From Rapana venosa (Eukaryota; Mollusca; Gastropoda; Neogastropoda; Muricidae), in assembly GCA_028751875.1 (NCBI GenBank), contig CM054138.1, forward strand, positions 37,069,195-37,133,194: a stretch of DNA of 64,000 bases, in the 5' to 3' direction. Positions 22,006 through 32,772 of the stretch are shown here, piece after piece. The notes under the pieces were generated by a model, which did not search any database, was not told where the DNA came from, and saw nothing but the letters and a program-made list of their open reading frames with translations. The translations under genes were made by a program, and so were the position numbers. The first letter of the stretch is position 1. Every line of letters begins with the position of its first letter.

Positions 22006-22129
22006 ACACTACCTAAGTCCCACATTCTTAACGTTAACAACGGCAAATAGTAAAATGAACCATTCCTCCATTTTTACCGTAGACGAATGAAAAGCAAAGC
22101 AATACAACACCCTGATGTTGAGTACCCAC

Positions 22130-22280
22130 CAAAAGCAACCCCCCCCCCCCAACCAAAAAAGCCCCCAAACCCTCCCCCAAAACCAAAACAAACCCCCCCA
22201 ACAATAAATTAAAAACCCATGCCAACAAACCCCGAAACAACCAGCACTCTGAGACGATGAAAATAAAAAAACCCACCACA
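22130..22280. repeat. C- and A-rich low-complexity tract
   Basis: Runs of C (ACCCCCCCCCCCCAACC-like) alternating with A-runs. The minus-strand Gly/Trp/Phe-rich frames of 81-90 codons are products of this composition, not genes. Confidence 0.85.
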
Positions 22281-22749
22281 CCCCCTCAAATCAGCTCAAT
22301 ACGTCCATGAACAGATTTCTATAAACGACATTATAAAAAAAATTAACAGTTGAGATCGAAAGAATACAATACACAGTAAAAAAAAACCCAACCCAAAACC
22401 AAACCCACAAGCAATATACTGAAAAAGACTATCAAAATACCAACTTCAAGTTTTACAATTTCCAACAGCGGTTTTTGGACAATTTCATTTTTTCTCCCTC
22501 CAAGTAAAGAGCATTCCCTTATTTTCTTTTAATAACAACCATACAGTTTGGAAAGATCTAGTAACCAGTAGCAAAAGACACACAGGCGCCATACAACAAT
22601 GGACAGTAGGCAGATTACATGGGGAACAAAAGTGATAATATCCAGCCAGCATAATTATTCTGTCACAACACAAACCTCTCCCCACACGGTCTGCTGCCTT
22701 GTTTATGACAGAGCGCGTAATAGAGAGAGAGCAATTCCTAAGGACACGA
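22281..22749. other. Unassigned intergenic stretch
   Basis: A-rich with no repeat or gene I can support. Confidence 0.45.
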
Positions 22750-23045
22750 CACACACACCACACAACCATAATAACAGTTTGTACGTTGACTTTGACTTTC
22801 ACACACACAGACGCTACAACACACACACACTCACACACACACAAACAGAGACACACACACACACACACACAATACACAGAAGAGGAAAAACCTCTCCCAA
22901 CGTACACATGTGGCGTGTGTGTGCTCGTGTGTGTGCGTGCTGGCGTGGGATGCATACGTGTGTATGTGCGAGCGCCTTGTGTGTGGTGTGTGGTGTGGTG
23001 GTGCGTTGCGTCGGTGCATGCGAAGGGCTTATTGTGTGTGTGAAT
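22750..23045. repeat. CA tract followed by GT tract
   Basis: (CA)n at about 22,800-22,875, a short unique piece, then (GT)n-rich sequence from 22,910. The opposed orientation makes a loose inverted repeat. Overlapping frames on both strands are compositional. Confidence 0.9.
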
Positions 23046-23527
23046 AGAAAGGGGATGGCTAGCATGGTGAAATATCAATTCATATCTACAACATCTTCAC
23101 AAATGATTTGGGTGATATAGAATTATTCCGAAATACCTACCATCCCCATCCCACCCCTTAACCCAATCCAACACGCACCACAATCCATCCCTACACACCT
23201 CTTTTGTTCTCATTCAATCGAACTCAACAAAAACAACAGAAATCAGGACGGTCACTCTTACCATCAAGCATCCGGGTGATCTTTGAGCGCCCCTATTAAT
23301 ACGTATATCCCGGGAAAGCACGAACTTTCCGAATAACCCACGGAGCGAACATCGGCCGGTGCGTCTGTATACGGCAGCGAGAGATAATTGGACATCGTCT
23401 ACATTGCAAGGGAGGGGATGATCGTTTTCAAATATTATCTTAATTTCAATTGTTTAACTTTTCTACTGTTCATGTGAACTTAACTAAGTAACAACTAAGT
23501 AACTAAGTAACTAACTAACTTATTGGA
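23046..23527 (-). other. Stretch with CpG-rich piece and possible splice donor
   Basis: Within 23,240-23,400 the sequence is CpG-rich (GGAGCGAACATCGGCCGGTG). On the minus strand CTTGATG|GTAAGAGTG at about 23,258 is a strong donor-like signal. An untranslated or first exon is possible, but no protein homology is visible. The remainder shows TAACTAAG-type short repeats near 23,490-23,520. Confidence 0.2.
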
Positions 23528-23650
23528 ACGGATGACAAAATTTACAAAACCGCATACACACCGGGGACTGGATGTAAAAAATAGCACAAAAGTGTTTATT
23601 TCTATATCCTCGATATAAACGAATAAATTAAAATAAATTAAATTTATTAA
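23528..23650 (+). mobile_element. SINE-B 3' fragment (+)
   Basis: CAAAATTTACAAAACCGCAT, ACACACCGGGGACTGGATGT and CCTCGATATAAACGAATAAA with an ATAAA-type tail match the SINE-B 3' half. Confidence 0.85.
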
Positions 23651-23659
23651 ACTAACTAA

Positions 23660-24000
23660 CAACTAATTAATCTATTCATTTATTTTTTATTTTAATTCTT
23701 TAATTTCGAGGATGAATGGAATACCATACATGTGCTTTTTTTACAATCCAGCCCCGTGTGTATGTGGTTTTGTAAATTTTTGTCACTTTCCCACCAGCAA
23801 ACACAAGGACGTAAACTTTCTCGAAAAGCGGAACGGTTTTAAACCTGTGCACAAGATGTCTGCGAGCGTTTCGCACACGGGACCTCGTATTATAGTCTCA
23901 TCCGAAGGACTTTTTGGGAGAGAGAGTCGACCTAATGTTAACTCCAGCGAAAAATCCTCTTGACAAGATTTTGAACCCGGGTCAGCAGATCACGTCTGCT
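23660..24000 (-). mobile_element. SINE-B copy (minus strand), nearly full length
   Basis: Reverse complement runs from a partial head (ACCCGGGTTCAAAATCTTG) through GGATGAGACTATAATACGAG, GCTTTTCGAGAAAG and the GGGGCTGGATTGTAAAAAAA 3' region to an ATTAAA-rich tail. Together with the + copy just to its left it makes a tail-to-tail inverted pair. Confidence 0.85.
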
Positions 24001-24019
24001 GTCTGTCGTCGTCTGTGTT

Positions 24020-24091
24020 TTCTTCTCTCACTCTCTCTCTCCTCCTCTCTCTCTCTCTTCCTCTCTTCACTCTCCTCTCTCTCTCCTCTCT

Positions 24092-24127
<36 letters not shown>

Positions 24128-24164
24128 CATAAATTATCATATGGATTCAAAATGTACTATGTCT

Positions 24165-24196
<32 letters not shown>

Positions 24197-24206
24197 ACTC
24201 TCGTCC
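24020..24206. repeat. CT microsatellite, two blocks
   Basis: (CT)n with TCC interruptions at 24,020-24,125 and 24,163-24,206, split by about 40 bp of unique sequence. Confidence 0.95.
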
Positions 24207-24474
24207 ATCTCCTTTTAATTGTGTGCTTAAAGATTTTAATTGTCGTGTTTACAATTAGGTATTCCGTTGAAAAGCTTATTCAGATTCAATAATTCAGTTC
24301 TATTGGAAGTAAGTTTGACTGGATTTGAGATTAGTGAATGTTATTATTTTGATATCTGTTTTTGAGCGTACCAATTATGTATATGCTAATTCCAAAGTGC
24401 AGATGTCTTTTCTATGGACTATACATGATATTCATATAAAATTTGATGTTGCATTTGGATGCATGGTGTGACTG

Positions 24475-24597
24475 CGTGCGCGCACGCGCGCGTGTGTGGT
24501 ACGTAATGTGTGTGTTGTGTGTGTGTGTGTGTGTGTGTATCTGCGATGTGAGTTGTGTGAGTGTTGTGTGTGTGTGTGTGTTGTGTGTGTGTGCATG
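24475..24597. repeat. GT microsatellite
   Basis: Imperfect (GT)n preceded by a CG-alternating piece (GCGTGCGCGCACGCGCGCGT). Confidence 0.93.
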
Positions 24598-25385
24598 GGG
24601 ATGCAAATTGCATATACAATATTTGTTTCATGTAAGTTACTATTGCTGTTGCATCCAATAAAAGCACAATGAATTTGTTGGACGTTTTCTGTTCTATTCA
24701 GTTAGCCCAAATGATACTATTTAACGTGGTTTGTGTCTCCTTAATTTTTTTAAAAATGGAGGTTTTGCTTTGTTTGGTTCTGTTTGTTTGGTTTGGGGTT
24801 GTTGTTTTTATGGTTGTGTAGGGGACTATTCGTTGCTTCCCCTTCTCCCCTTGTTGTTGTTGCCGCTTTTGTATTGCTCTTGGTTCTTGCTATTTTTTCC
24901 GGTTGTTTCTGTGTTTTTCTGTTTTTTGCTTTCTTCATACTTAGTTGCTAAATTCGCTCTCTCTCTCGCATCTCTTCGATTATTTTTGTGGGGGATAATT
25001 TTTTTTTGTGTAGATATTTTTTTCCTATTACTCTATAAGTGTATTGCTAATGGCTTTATTTTGTGTTTATTATCAATATATATCCTTAAGGGCGAGGACA
25101 GGATGTAAAAAAGCACATGTGGTGCTTATTCATTATTCCTCGAAATAAAAAATATTTGTCAATTAGTCATTGTCCTGTCCTCTCTCTTTCTCTCTCTCTG
25201 TGACATAGATACACACAGTACAATAGAAAAAAGAGTTGTTATTGTATTAACAGATGTAAAGTATAACAACACTTGGTGATATTGGACTTTAAACAAACAA
25301 ACATACCAAACAAATGCTAAACAAACAAACAAGACTAGTGAAAGAAACAAACAAAAAAGCCTGCCATCAGAGATTATATTAGCCA
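24598..25385. other. Unassigned T-rich stretch with SINE-B tail
   Basis: T-rich sequence containing plus-strand hydrophobic frames (24,731-25,108) that arise from poly-T composition. 25,088-25,150 matches the last ~60 bp of SINE-B (GGACAGGATGTAAAAAAGCA, TTATTCCTCGAAATAAA). Confidence 0.5.
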
Positions 25386-26065
25386 AATATACTGCTCTGC
25401 GAACATAGTAACTGTACAGGACTATGTGTACTTGAGGTACCTTTAGTTTCCTTCTGAAAAAACAGCGTAAATTTGCCGAATACTACAGAGCGTGATTCTC
25501 GAAGAAATGCGAATGAGTAAGGGTTTAAACTCTGTGCCTGAGTTAGTTTGTGTCAGTGCCTTCAAGGTTTGAAGTTTAGGGAGAAAGGACCTTGAAGGGT
25601 CTGTGGTGTAGCCACCCCAAGTGGAAGATTGTCCTCTGTGGTATCCATGATTGCAGAGCTATTCTTACTGTCAGTAGGGAGGGCGCTTAGTAGGTAGTTT
25701 CATGCATAGTGTTGATTCTAGGTTTCAAAAAAGAGGGGCAAGGGGGACCCCCTAAAATGAAAAAGAGGGGCATTCCCCCTCCCCTCCCCCAGTCCAATTT
25801 TATATATACAGTACAAAAGTGGATCGGTGTCTAGAGGTAACGTGCCTGCCTAGAAAGCAAAAAGTCCAGGTCGGAAGAGTTTTCTTCTTCCTTTTTGTCA
25901 AGGTCTCCCAGGGGATTTGACATTGATGAGCCTTCTCCATCTCTTCTCTGTTTTGACTTCCTCCTTATTTATGCCCCTTCTCTAATATCATCTCAATACA
26001 ACAGCCCAGGTTTGCTAGGTCCCCTTTGGTCTCTTTCCATCCACTACAAAGTTTCCTTGCTCTAT

Positions 26066-26290
26066 TTATGATGGTGGTGGGTCTTGCTTTCCGTTGAACG
26101 TGGCCAAAACCAGGCCGCAGTCAATTGACAAGCTACAGACCTTCAGATCATCACTTTGCACATTCTCCATAGTTTCTTCATTCGGATCCTGTCTCCAATT
26201 GATCTTTGTCATGTAGCGTAGCATTCGGTTTTCAAAGCTCTTCACAAACGTTTCAAAGTGTGTGGTGTTCAATCCGTTTGGACCCAAAAC
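26066..26290 (-). pseudogene. LINE-A fragment in duplicate block 1
   Basis: Minus strand encodes KSFENRMLRYMTKINW, then frameshifts repeatedly. Same insertion as 9,497-9,879 but with about a dozen small indels. The intact frame in the other copy shows these are most likely sequencing errors. Confidence 0.8.
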
Positions 26291-26567
26291 TTTTCCCCCA
26301 TCCCATTGTAGACCATGAGTGGTGGCCAGGGTGCTATCTTTGGATGAGAAGATAAACCAATGTTCCCATGTGTTGCACCAAATTATTTCACAAAATTATT
26401 TAGTGCACGTTAAAGAACCCATGGGAACAAGAGAGATGGCCCTTGGAAAAATTCTGTACAAAAAAGCCACTCTACACAGGAAACAAATATAGTTTGCAGA
26501 CAGAAAACGAAAAAAATGGGTGGCAGAGCAGCTGAAATTTCATGCAGAGAATCTGCCATGACTTTAA

Positions 26568-28090
26568 ACCCTTTCCCATTCGCATTTCCTTCCAGAGGAA
26601 TACTCCCTGTAGTATTTCGAAATTTACTCAGTTTTTTAAGAGAAAAGTACCTCAAGTACACATAGGCTGTACAGTTACCATTGTTCGCAGAGCAGTCAAT
26701 TTGGGCTTGGCCAAATTATTCATGTGATGTCATACTTTTTTCTGCGCCCTCAAGATGTGTGGTCAACCTACATGTGACGTGCTGCTGTCCCCTCTTTGTC
26801 ACCAAAATACAGGTAACATTGGCAGTGACAATCATGCGTTAGTGTACAACTACCTCTAACATGCGCAATATACGTATGTGATCAAGGAAAAAAAAGTGTG
26901 GTTCCTGCCTGAATGTGTTCCTCCCTCGCATCCACCGTCATGGTAGTCCAATCAAACATTCACACTTTTCACAAAATTACTGTCACCAAGTCTAACATTT
27001 TCTGAGTGGAAAGTATACAAACATATTGAAAATGACGCTGACTAATGCGTCATATATACAAATATTTATACGAAATATAGCTACGCAACTTTTACAAAGA
27101 CACTAGTGTTCCTTCACCAATAGCCATTACATGCTGGTCACAATGCAGGTGTTCACAGCCCAGTGTCGGTCCAGGTGTGTTGGCGTGTTTTCGGCGGTGA
27201 AAATACTGATTATATATTGGAGAAATCTGGTTTTCGTCATATTACTGACCGTGACTCAGAAAATCTGCATCAGTAAGACCCAGTAGTGATGAAGCCTTGG
27301 CAAACGCTTTGATCCCCATCATGATCAAAACTGACAGGTAAAGCCCTAACTTCCCAAGGTGTTGTTTTCTGTCCATAATGGATCTATGACTAAGTAAGCT
27401 TCACGACGATCTTTTTGCCTGGCATAATTGTTAGTTCTCATCTGCAACAATTTGAAAAAAATGGTTGGGGCACAAACAAAACAAAGTAATCTAAGGGCTT
27501 GCATTCATTGGAGAGTTGGCCCTAGGCAGCGTGAAGTCTTGCACTGTGCAAGGCAGTTGTGGGCGCCTGCCCCATGTACGTCTGCTATTGAAGCCAACGG
27601 AAGAGTTATCCTCAGCATCACATCCGACTCACTACCTTCTCCTATTTCATCTCTTTCTTACAACAAATACTTCAACATCGGATTTCAACATTTCATTCTC
27701 TTTCGACGAGTTCCACTGAGCGAAAATAGAGCTTCAATTTCCACACAGTATGATATCTCCTCCCACAATCGTATGCCAATCTTGTGCTGCCATTTTATAG
27801 CTACAAGAAAGCCGTGGAGAAAGACAAAGCACAGTCACGGCCAATTTCTTGTGAACGGGAGGCTGTGTAGCACTGAGAATTTGGTGCCTATTCCTTAGAT
27901 TTATGCTGACGCCAGGAGATGTGTCTTCATAGTGTGTGTGTACTAAGGTATGAGGCTATTAGTGCATGAGGACAAATTCCCACTAGGGCCATGAAATGAC
28001 GTCCGGGGATGCTGGCTGGCGGCTACGTATAAATAATCAAGCGACAGCGGGCAGCCGACGGGCTACGGGCGGGTACAAAAATTGGACGGG
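26568..28090 (-). mobile_element. PB-2 in duplicate block 1
   Basis: Second record of PB-2, with TTAA at 28,091-28,094 and a damaged left flank (ACTTTAAACCC at 26,561). Same internal deletion and transposase remnant as at 10,190-11,706. Confidence 0.85.
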
Positions 28091-31000
28091 TTAAAAGTGG
28101 AATAAACACACATAAATTTTTAGTAAAACACAGAAAAGGTTTCTTAGCTATGCACTCTCACCCGATCAGAAACTCTTTTTTTCATATTTGTTCAGGTCAA
28201 ACCATCAGGAATTTTTAGCACAAATGAGAAAGACCTTTCCTTTGTGGCTCATTTAACCTTTAAAATAACTACCACCAAACCCTTGTGATACACACTCATG
28301 CATCCTCACCTTTTAGGAGTGCGTGAATGGAGAGGAGAGGGTTCAAGGAAGTTTATTAAAAAAAAAAAAAGGCGAAATTGGCGTGTTTTTGTGTCACTGC
28401 ATATAGGAGGGAGGGTGGGGTGCGGGGGTGGGGTAGGGAATTAACAGTTATTGATAATAGGAAGTAAACATTTTCCCTAAAGTCTGCGTGAGTGGGGGTA
28501 TCTGTGAATGAGGCGGTGATATATTCAAATCATTATATTTAATATATTCACAGATTATTTTTAATTTTCATTTCGTACATGAATCGACATTTTATTCTTT
28601 TCTGCAAGTATTTTGATCTCCAACATCATTGCTTGTTTTTCTTTCTGTCTTTGCACAACCAGGTGCCCTTTCAAGTCCTAAATCAGAAATCTCAGCTGCG
28701 ATGTAAATCAAAATCAAAATGATTCTCTATGGACGAAACTTGAGAGCTAGTTACCACAACCAAGGGCCAGTGCACAAAGTAAAGCACTTAATAATGACAA
28801 GGTGATAAATAGAAAAACTGTTTGTAATTGCTGACATTGGCCTCTCATGTCATCTGTCACTGTTGTTCTTTCTTTTTGCTTATTGAGTGATTCTTTTAAC
28901 TGCATCCCCTGAGATGTTCACATTGCTTGCCATCATGTTTTCAAAGAGAAGCGCAAGAGGTGTAAAGCGGGCGAAAACCCAGGTAGGTCAAATGTAAGCA
29001 CCTCCAGCCAATCAAAATAACAGAAAATGGATTCTTGGTTTTGCTACTCACACCGGCTCTTACAAGTTCAGTAAATGTGGTCTTTTGTTATATTTTTTCA
29101 CACCGATGTAACAAAAACAGAAGCAACATATTTGGCATCCAGGCCACAAAATCATCCAGGAATCCTGCAATGGACGCAGCTAGAATCAACACTGTGTGTA
29201 CTTTAAGCTCAGAACAGCCACCACAGAACACCACCTAAGTGACCCCAGCAGTAAGTGTCAGAAGGCCCCTCTGGCTGGTGGCAACATGGCAGGCCTGACA
29301 CGGATGGGGCTCCATGTGGTCCTGGGGAATGTGGCCATACCACCATCTAAGCATGGATGAGACGGATAATTATGATATAGTGCATGGTGAAACAGAAGGA
29401 TAGGGATGCCACAGAAGTATGAGGCAGCCAAAAAAAGAGTCACATTTGGCCAGAAAGTATATGGCTGCTTGACACCAGTGGTGGAATTCTAGCCATGGGT
29501 TTCATGAATTGTCTTGGGTATTGTAAGTCTGACAGCAGCTTCTTGTGCACCTAAGGTGAGATTTTATGATCATCCTGGGTCTACTTAAAAGTGCAAAAGT
29601 CTCCTCCCTTAAGTTACTTGTGTAATGATAAACAGAAGACCACACAATAGTGCATGTTAAAAATCCCCCCCCCACCACAAATAGTTGCATGTCACATTTG
29701 TGACATTATGGTAATACACCTTGAAAGCACTCCTGTACCTAAAGAGGAGGATGGGAGATCCACCAGGTTCAACTTAGGTAAAAGGTAAAGGGCTCCCATC
29801 GACTATAAGTGGTCACTAGAGGGAGTGAGGCGTCAGAGAACCTCACTTCTCTACGGCCAGCATATATGAGAGGCCGCGGCCCATCGCGCACTCCCTCTCC
29901 GCATAGCTTTACCTTCCTGGACGCCTAAAGAGGACATGTACCCATTTACAGCTGGGTGAACAGGGGAACTGTACTGAAGCAAGTGCGCGCGCAGAACGTC
30001 ACCCATCCAACTGTAACCGCGCGGCTCTGACCTTGCTGAAACTTGGCTGCAACGGGCAAGCGAGTGCTCCACGACCACTGAGCTATCCTGTCTCACACTT
30101 GTCCAAGAGAATGGCTTGAAGAATTCCAGACTGCTGTTCACCCATGAAACTAATCAAGGAGTTGTTACTGTTACTGGTTACTGGTCCCCCGTAAACGCTG
30201 CCAGTCCATAGGGTGCGTGCATGAGTGGATGCACGGGGACCAGCTAGGCTCCACCTACACTCTTGATGTCATGGGCGAGTAGCCCTGTTGACATTGAGAA
30301 GTCCTTCCCCTGGTCCCCAAATCACGATGTCGGTCGGCCCACTTTCCTCCCCTGTCATGCCACCGTCTTCTCTTCCCTGGACTGTTTATTTCCTTGCAGG
30401 ATGGTCCTTTGCGCAAGTCCATCTGAGCGAGTGAGTACTTCTGCCCATACCATCTGAGTAGTATCCTCCTCTTTTCATTTCACCGTGGTTCAGTAGGTCT
30501 TCATTAGCCCAGCACCTTGTTGAGTGATCTATCTGCTACATCATTGTTGGTGCATGGTCCTGTATTGGGGGAGGATGCCAAGGAAGCCTTCTGAGGCATC
30601 TCATTTTCTACACTTGCTTGGATCCTCCTGTAGTCCTGCATTGCAGTGTCCATGCTCACATGACAGAGTAAAGCCTGATTGAGAAACATGACTAGCGCGT
30701 TAGTTAACTTACCTTGGTTTCCGAGAGATTTTATCTGCGTCTCTCCATATGGTCTTCAGTCTGGCATTGCTGCTAGCTGGTTTGTGCCAGCTCTTGCTAG
30801 GATTTCGGTCTTCGATCCTATCCTCACTTATGATGTGCTCCAAAGTACTACTTGATCTTCCACATGCCGATCGTGAGATATTTTCGTCCGAGTTGCTTTC
30901 ACTAGGTTGGCCAGGCTACTCGTCTTGCATTTCCTGCCAGAACCGTCAATGTCATCCAAACCTGAGCGATGTGAGCTTCGCCCTCCAATGCGACTGTGCC

Positions 31001-31524
31001 TGATGTGGTCTTCCCCAAGGCCGTCAGTCCATGAAATGCTTTCAAGGAAAATTGTTAAAAAGTCTGTCGGCCGCGACAGCGACATCCCTGACGACCCCAA
31101 CTGAGGTATGGAAGCCAAGGAGTATGCTTGCTGTGCCCTCAGGCCATCACTGCGTTCAAACCTAGAATTGGTCATCGTTTCGGTATCACTCTTCAAGTGC
31201 CAGCAGTGGTGCGAACATATTCCCTTCTATGTTGCTTGAAGGACCTCGGGCATGGTGGGGTCCTTCATCTGTCCAGGTTGATGTCTGATGTTCTTTGTCC
31301 TTATTGATCTTCTTCAATCGGACTCTAAGTTCAGGAGCACGAGGTCATGATCGCTGCCCCATGTCTGCACAGGGAATGTCCTCCGTGCGTGGCTCTGTCT
31401 TGGATGCCAGATCGAAAACCGTGTTTTCTGCACCAGGATGTATCAATCAGGGGTATGGATGGATCCCATTGGTGCATGCATGTCCCAGCGTCGGGATACC
31501 TTGTGTTCTCCAAGGGTATTGTGC

Positions 31525-31525
<1 letters not shown>

Positions 31526-31555
<30 letters not shown>

Positions 31556-31758
31556 GCCCACCCCCCCCCACAACACACCCAAACCCCACCCAAACACACA
31601 CCCACTACCCACCCCCACACCCCCCCCCCTCCAACCACCCCACCCACCCCCCCTCACCCACAACACACACACACACACTCACACACCCACGCACACCCAA
31701 CCCCACACCCACACACACACACCCCCACCCCCCCCCCACCCAACCCCCCCCCCCCCCC

Positions 31759-31789
<31 letters not shown>

Positions 31790-31792
31790 ACT
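31526..31792. repeat. Poly-C / CA low-complexity junk tract
   Basis: Long C homopolymers mixed with CACACA and CCCCAC, starting exactly where duplicate block 1 loses identity. The proline-rich plus-strand frames (149-168 codons) and the glycine-rich minus-strand frames are artefacts of this tract. Probably low-quality read sequence. Confidence 0.9.
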
Positions 31793-31809
31793 CTGATATG
31801 AAAATTCAC

Positions 31810-31964
31810 CTGATAATTTCCACCACGCCATCAGCGATGATGAACATTTCCCTGGCCACCTCCCCTCTCCGGCAAATGAGATCGCCCGGAGTGAAGATGT
31901 AGGCCTTCATTTTCAGCACCAGGTCATGCAGGAACTCGGGCTGGCACTCTTGGAATATCGTCAC
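31810..31964 (-). CDS. Cyclic nucleotide-gated (CNG) channel, exon of the cyclic-nucleotide-binding domain
   Basis: On the minus strand an exon of 155 bp is bounded by TTGTTGCAG|GTGACG (acceptor) and ATTATCAG|GTGAAT (donor). It has 51 codons plus two bases and no stop. The peptide begins VTIFQECQPEFLHDLVLK, continues with AYIFTPGDLICRRGE and ends VAREMFIIADGVVEII. This is the start of the cNMP-binding beta-roll of CNG cation channels, whose usual pattern is V-IFQ-C-P-LL-LVLKL, SPGDYIC-KGD-G-EMYII. CNG channels are tetrameric plasma-membrane channels opened by cGMP or cAMP in sensory cells. The family is firm; the subunit (alpha-like) is my reading. The upstream exon lies at 34,127. Downstream exons are not visible, probably lost in the poly-C and duplicated sequence at lower coordinates. 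The exon lies in an error-rich contig end yet is itself clean. Confidence 0.9.
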
Positions 31965-32040
31965 CTGCAACAACAAGGAATGTTTGGAAACATACGGCTA
32001 TCAGTGACCCAAAAAAAAAAGCCAAAACAAACAAACAACC

Positions 32041-32311
32041 CCCCAAGTCCTTCGGATGAGACTATAAACCGAGGCCCCGTGTGCGAACGCATGCAGAACA
32101 TCTTGCGCACACGTTAAAATCCTGTTCCGCTTTTCGATAGAGTAGGCCATTGTGTGCCGGTGGGGAACAGATAACAAAATTTACAAAACCGCATACACAC
32201 GGGGACTGGATGTAAAAAAAGCGCACATGAGTGCTTATTCCATCATCCTCGAAAAAAAAATCTGAGCGCTTTGATTTGTTGTTTTACAAGAGTCAGCGCT
32301 ATATAAATTTC

Positions 32312-32376
<65 letters not shown>
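32041..32376 (+). mobile_element. SINE-B body joined to a SINE-A 3' tail
   Basis: 32,048-32,255 is SINE-B without head: TCCTTCGGATGAGACTATAA, CGAACGCATGCAGAACATCT, GGGGACTGGATGTAAAAAAA. At about 32,258 it passes into the SINE-A tail (AATCTGAGCGCTTTGATTTG, GCGCTATATAAATTTCA) and ends in (TTA)n to 32,376. The junction replaces the usual ATAAA tail of SINE-B. It may be a true chimera, an insertion at the tail, or an assembly join. Confidence 0.75.
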
Positions 32377-32378
<2 letters not shown>

Positions 32379-32596
32379 CAACAACAAAATAGCAATCAAT
32401 ACTCTTGTTGCTCACCCACTGATTGTTATGTGTGATTGTTGAAAAAATAATGCCAAGTAATAGTTTGAAACAAAGTGAATAGCAAAGTTTGGCAAATGAT
32501 AATCTGATATAGTACACGATTTGTTCAGGAACTGTCATTGTTTATGGTGTGTTCAAATTCATTTAACGTCTTTTCACAAGTTGTGATATTAAGGTG
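32377..32596. other. Short unassigned stretch
   Basis: AT-rich, with nothing recognisable. Confidence 0.4.
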
Positions 32597-32599
32597 GGG

Positions 32600-32666
<67 letters not shown>

Positions 32667-32772
32667 GGGGGGGGGGGGGGTGGGAGGGGGGTGTAGTGTG
32701 GGGGGGGTCTGGTATGGAGGGGGGGAGGGGGTGTGGTAGGGGGGGATTGTTCGGGGGGTGGGAGGCGGGGAA
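32597..32772. repeat. Poly-G tract
   Basis: More than 80 consecutive G with few breaks, then G-rich sequence. The glycine- and proline-rich frames over it are artefacts. Likely sequencing noise rather than a biological G tract. Confidence 0.92.

Larger units (their letters stand above)
25386..31525. repeat. Duplicate block 1, copy 2 (matches 9,006-15,141)
   Basis: From 26,707 to 31,525 every line I compared equals 10,323-15,141 at a constant offset of 16,384, with one substitution seen (10,340 A, 26,724 G). From 25,386 to 26,706 the match to 9,006-10,322 is riddled with one-base and few-base indels, as in unpolished long reads. The block starts inside PB-1 and stops inside the LINE-B endonuclease remnant, where poly-C begins. 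All elements of copy 1 recur: the PB-1 end at 25,386-25,530, SINE-A with LINE-A at 25,820-26,570, PB-2 at about 26,568-28,090, family D at 29,204-29,444, SINE-C at 29,770-30,104 and LINE-B at 30,181-31,525. Confidence 0.97.

Noticed and set aside
24731..25108. 125-codon hydrophobic plus-strand frame as a membrane protein
   Set aside because: The Leu/Phe/Val run follows from T-rich sequence, and the end overlaps a SINE-B tail.
31295..31902. Proline-rich proteins of 149-168 codons
   Set aside because: The frames run from the duplicated LINE-B into a poly-C/CA tract; composition alone keeps them open.
32597..32772. G-quadruplex regulatory element
   Set aside because: The G tract is confined to low-quality sequence beside similar poly-C and poly-G runs.
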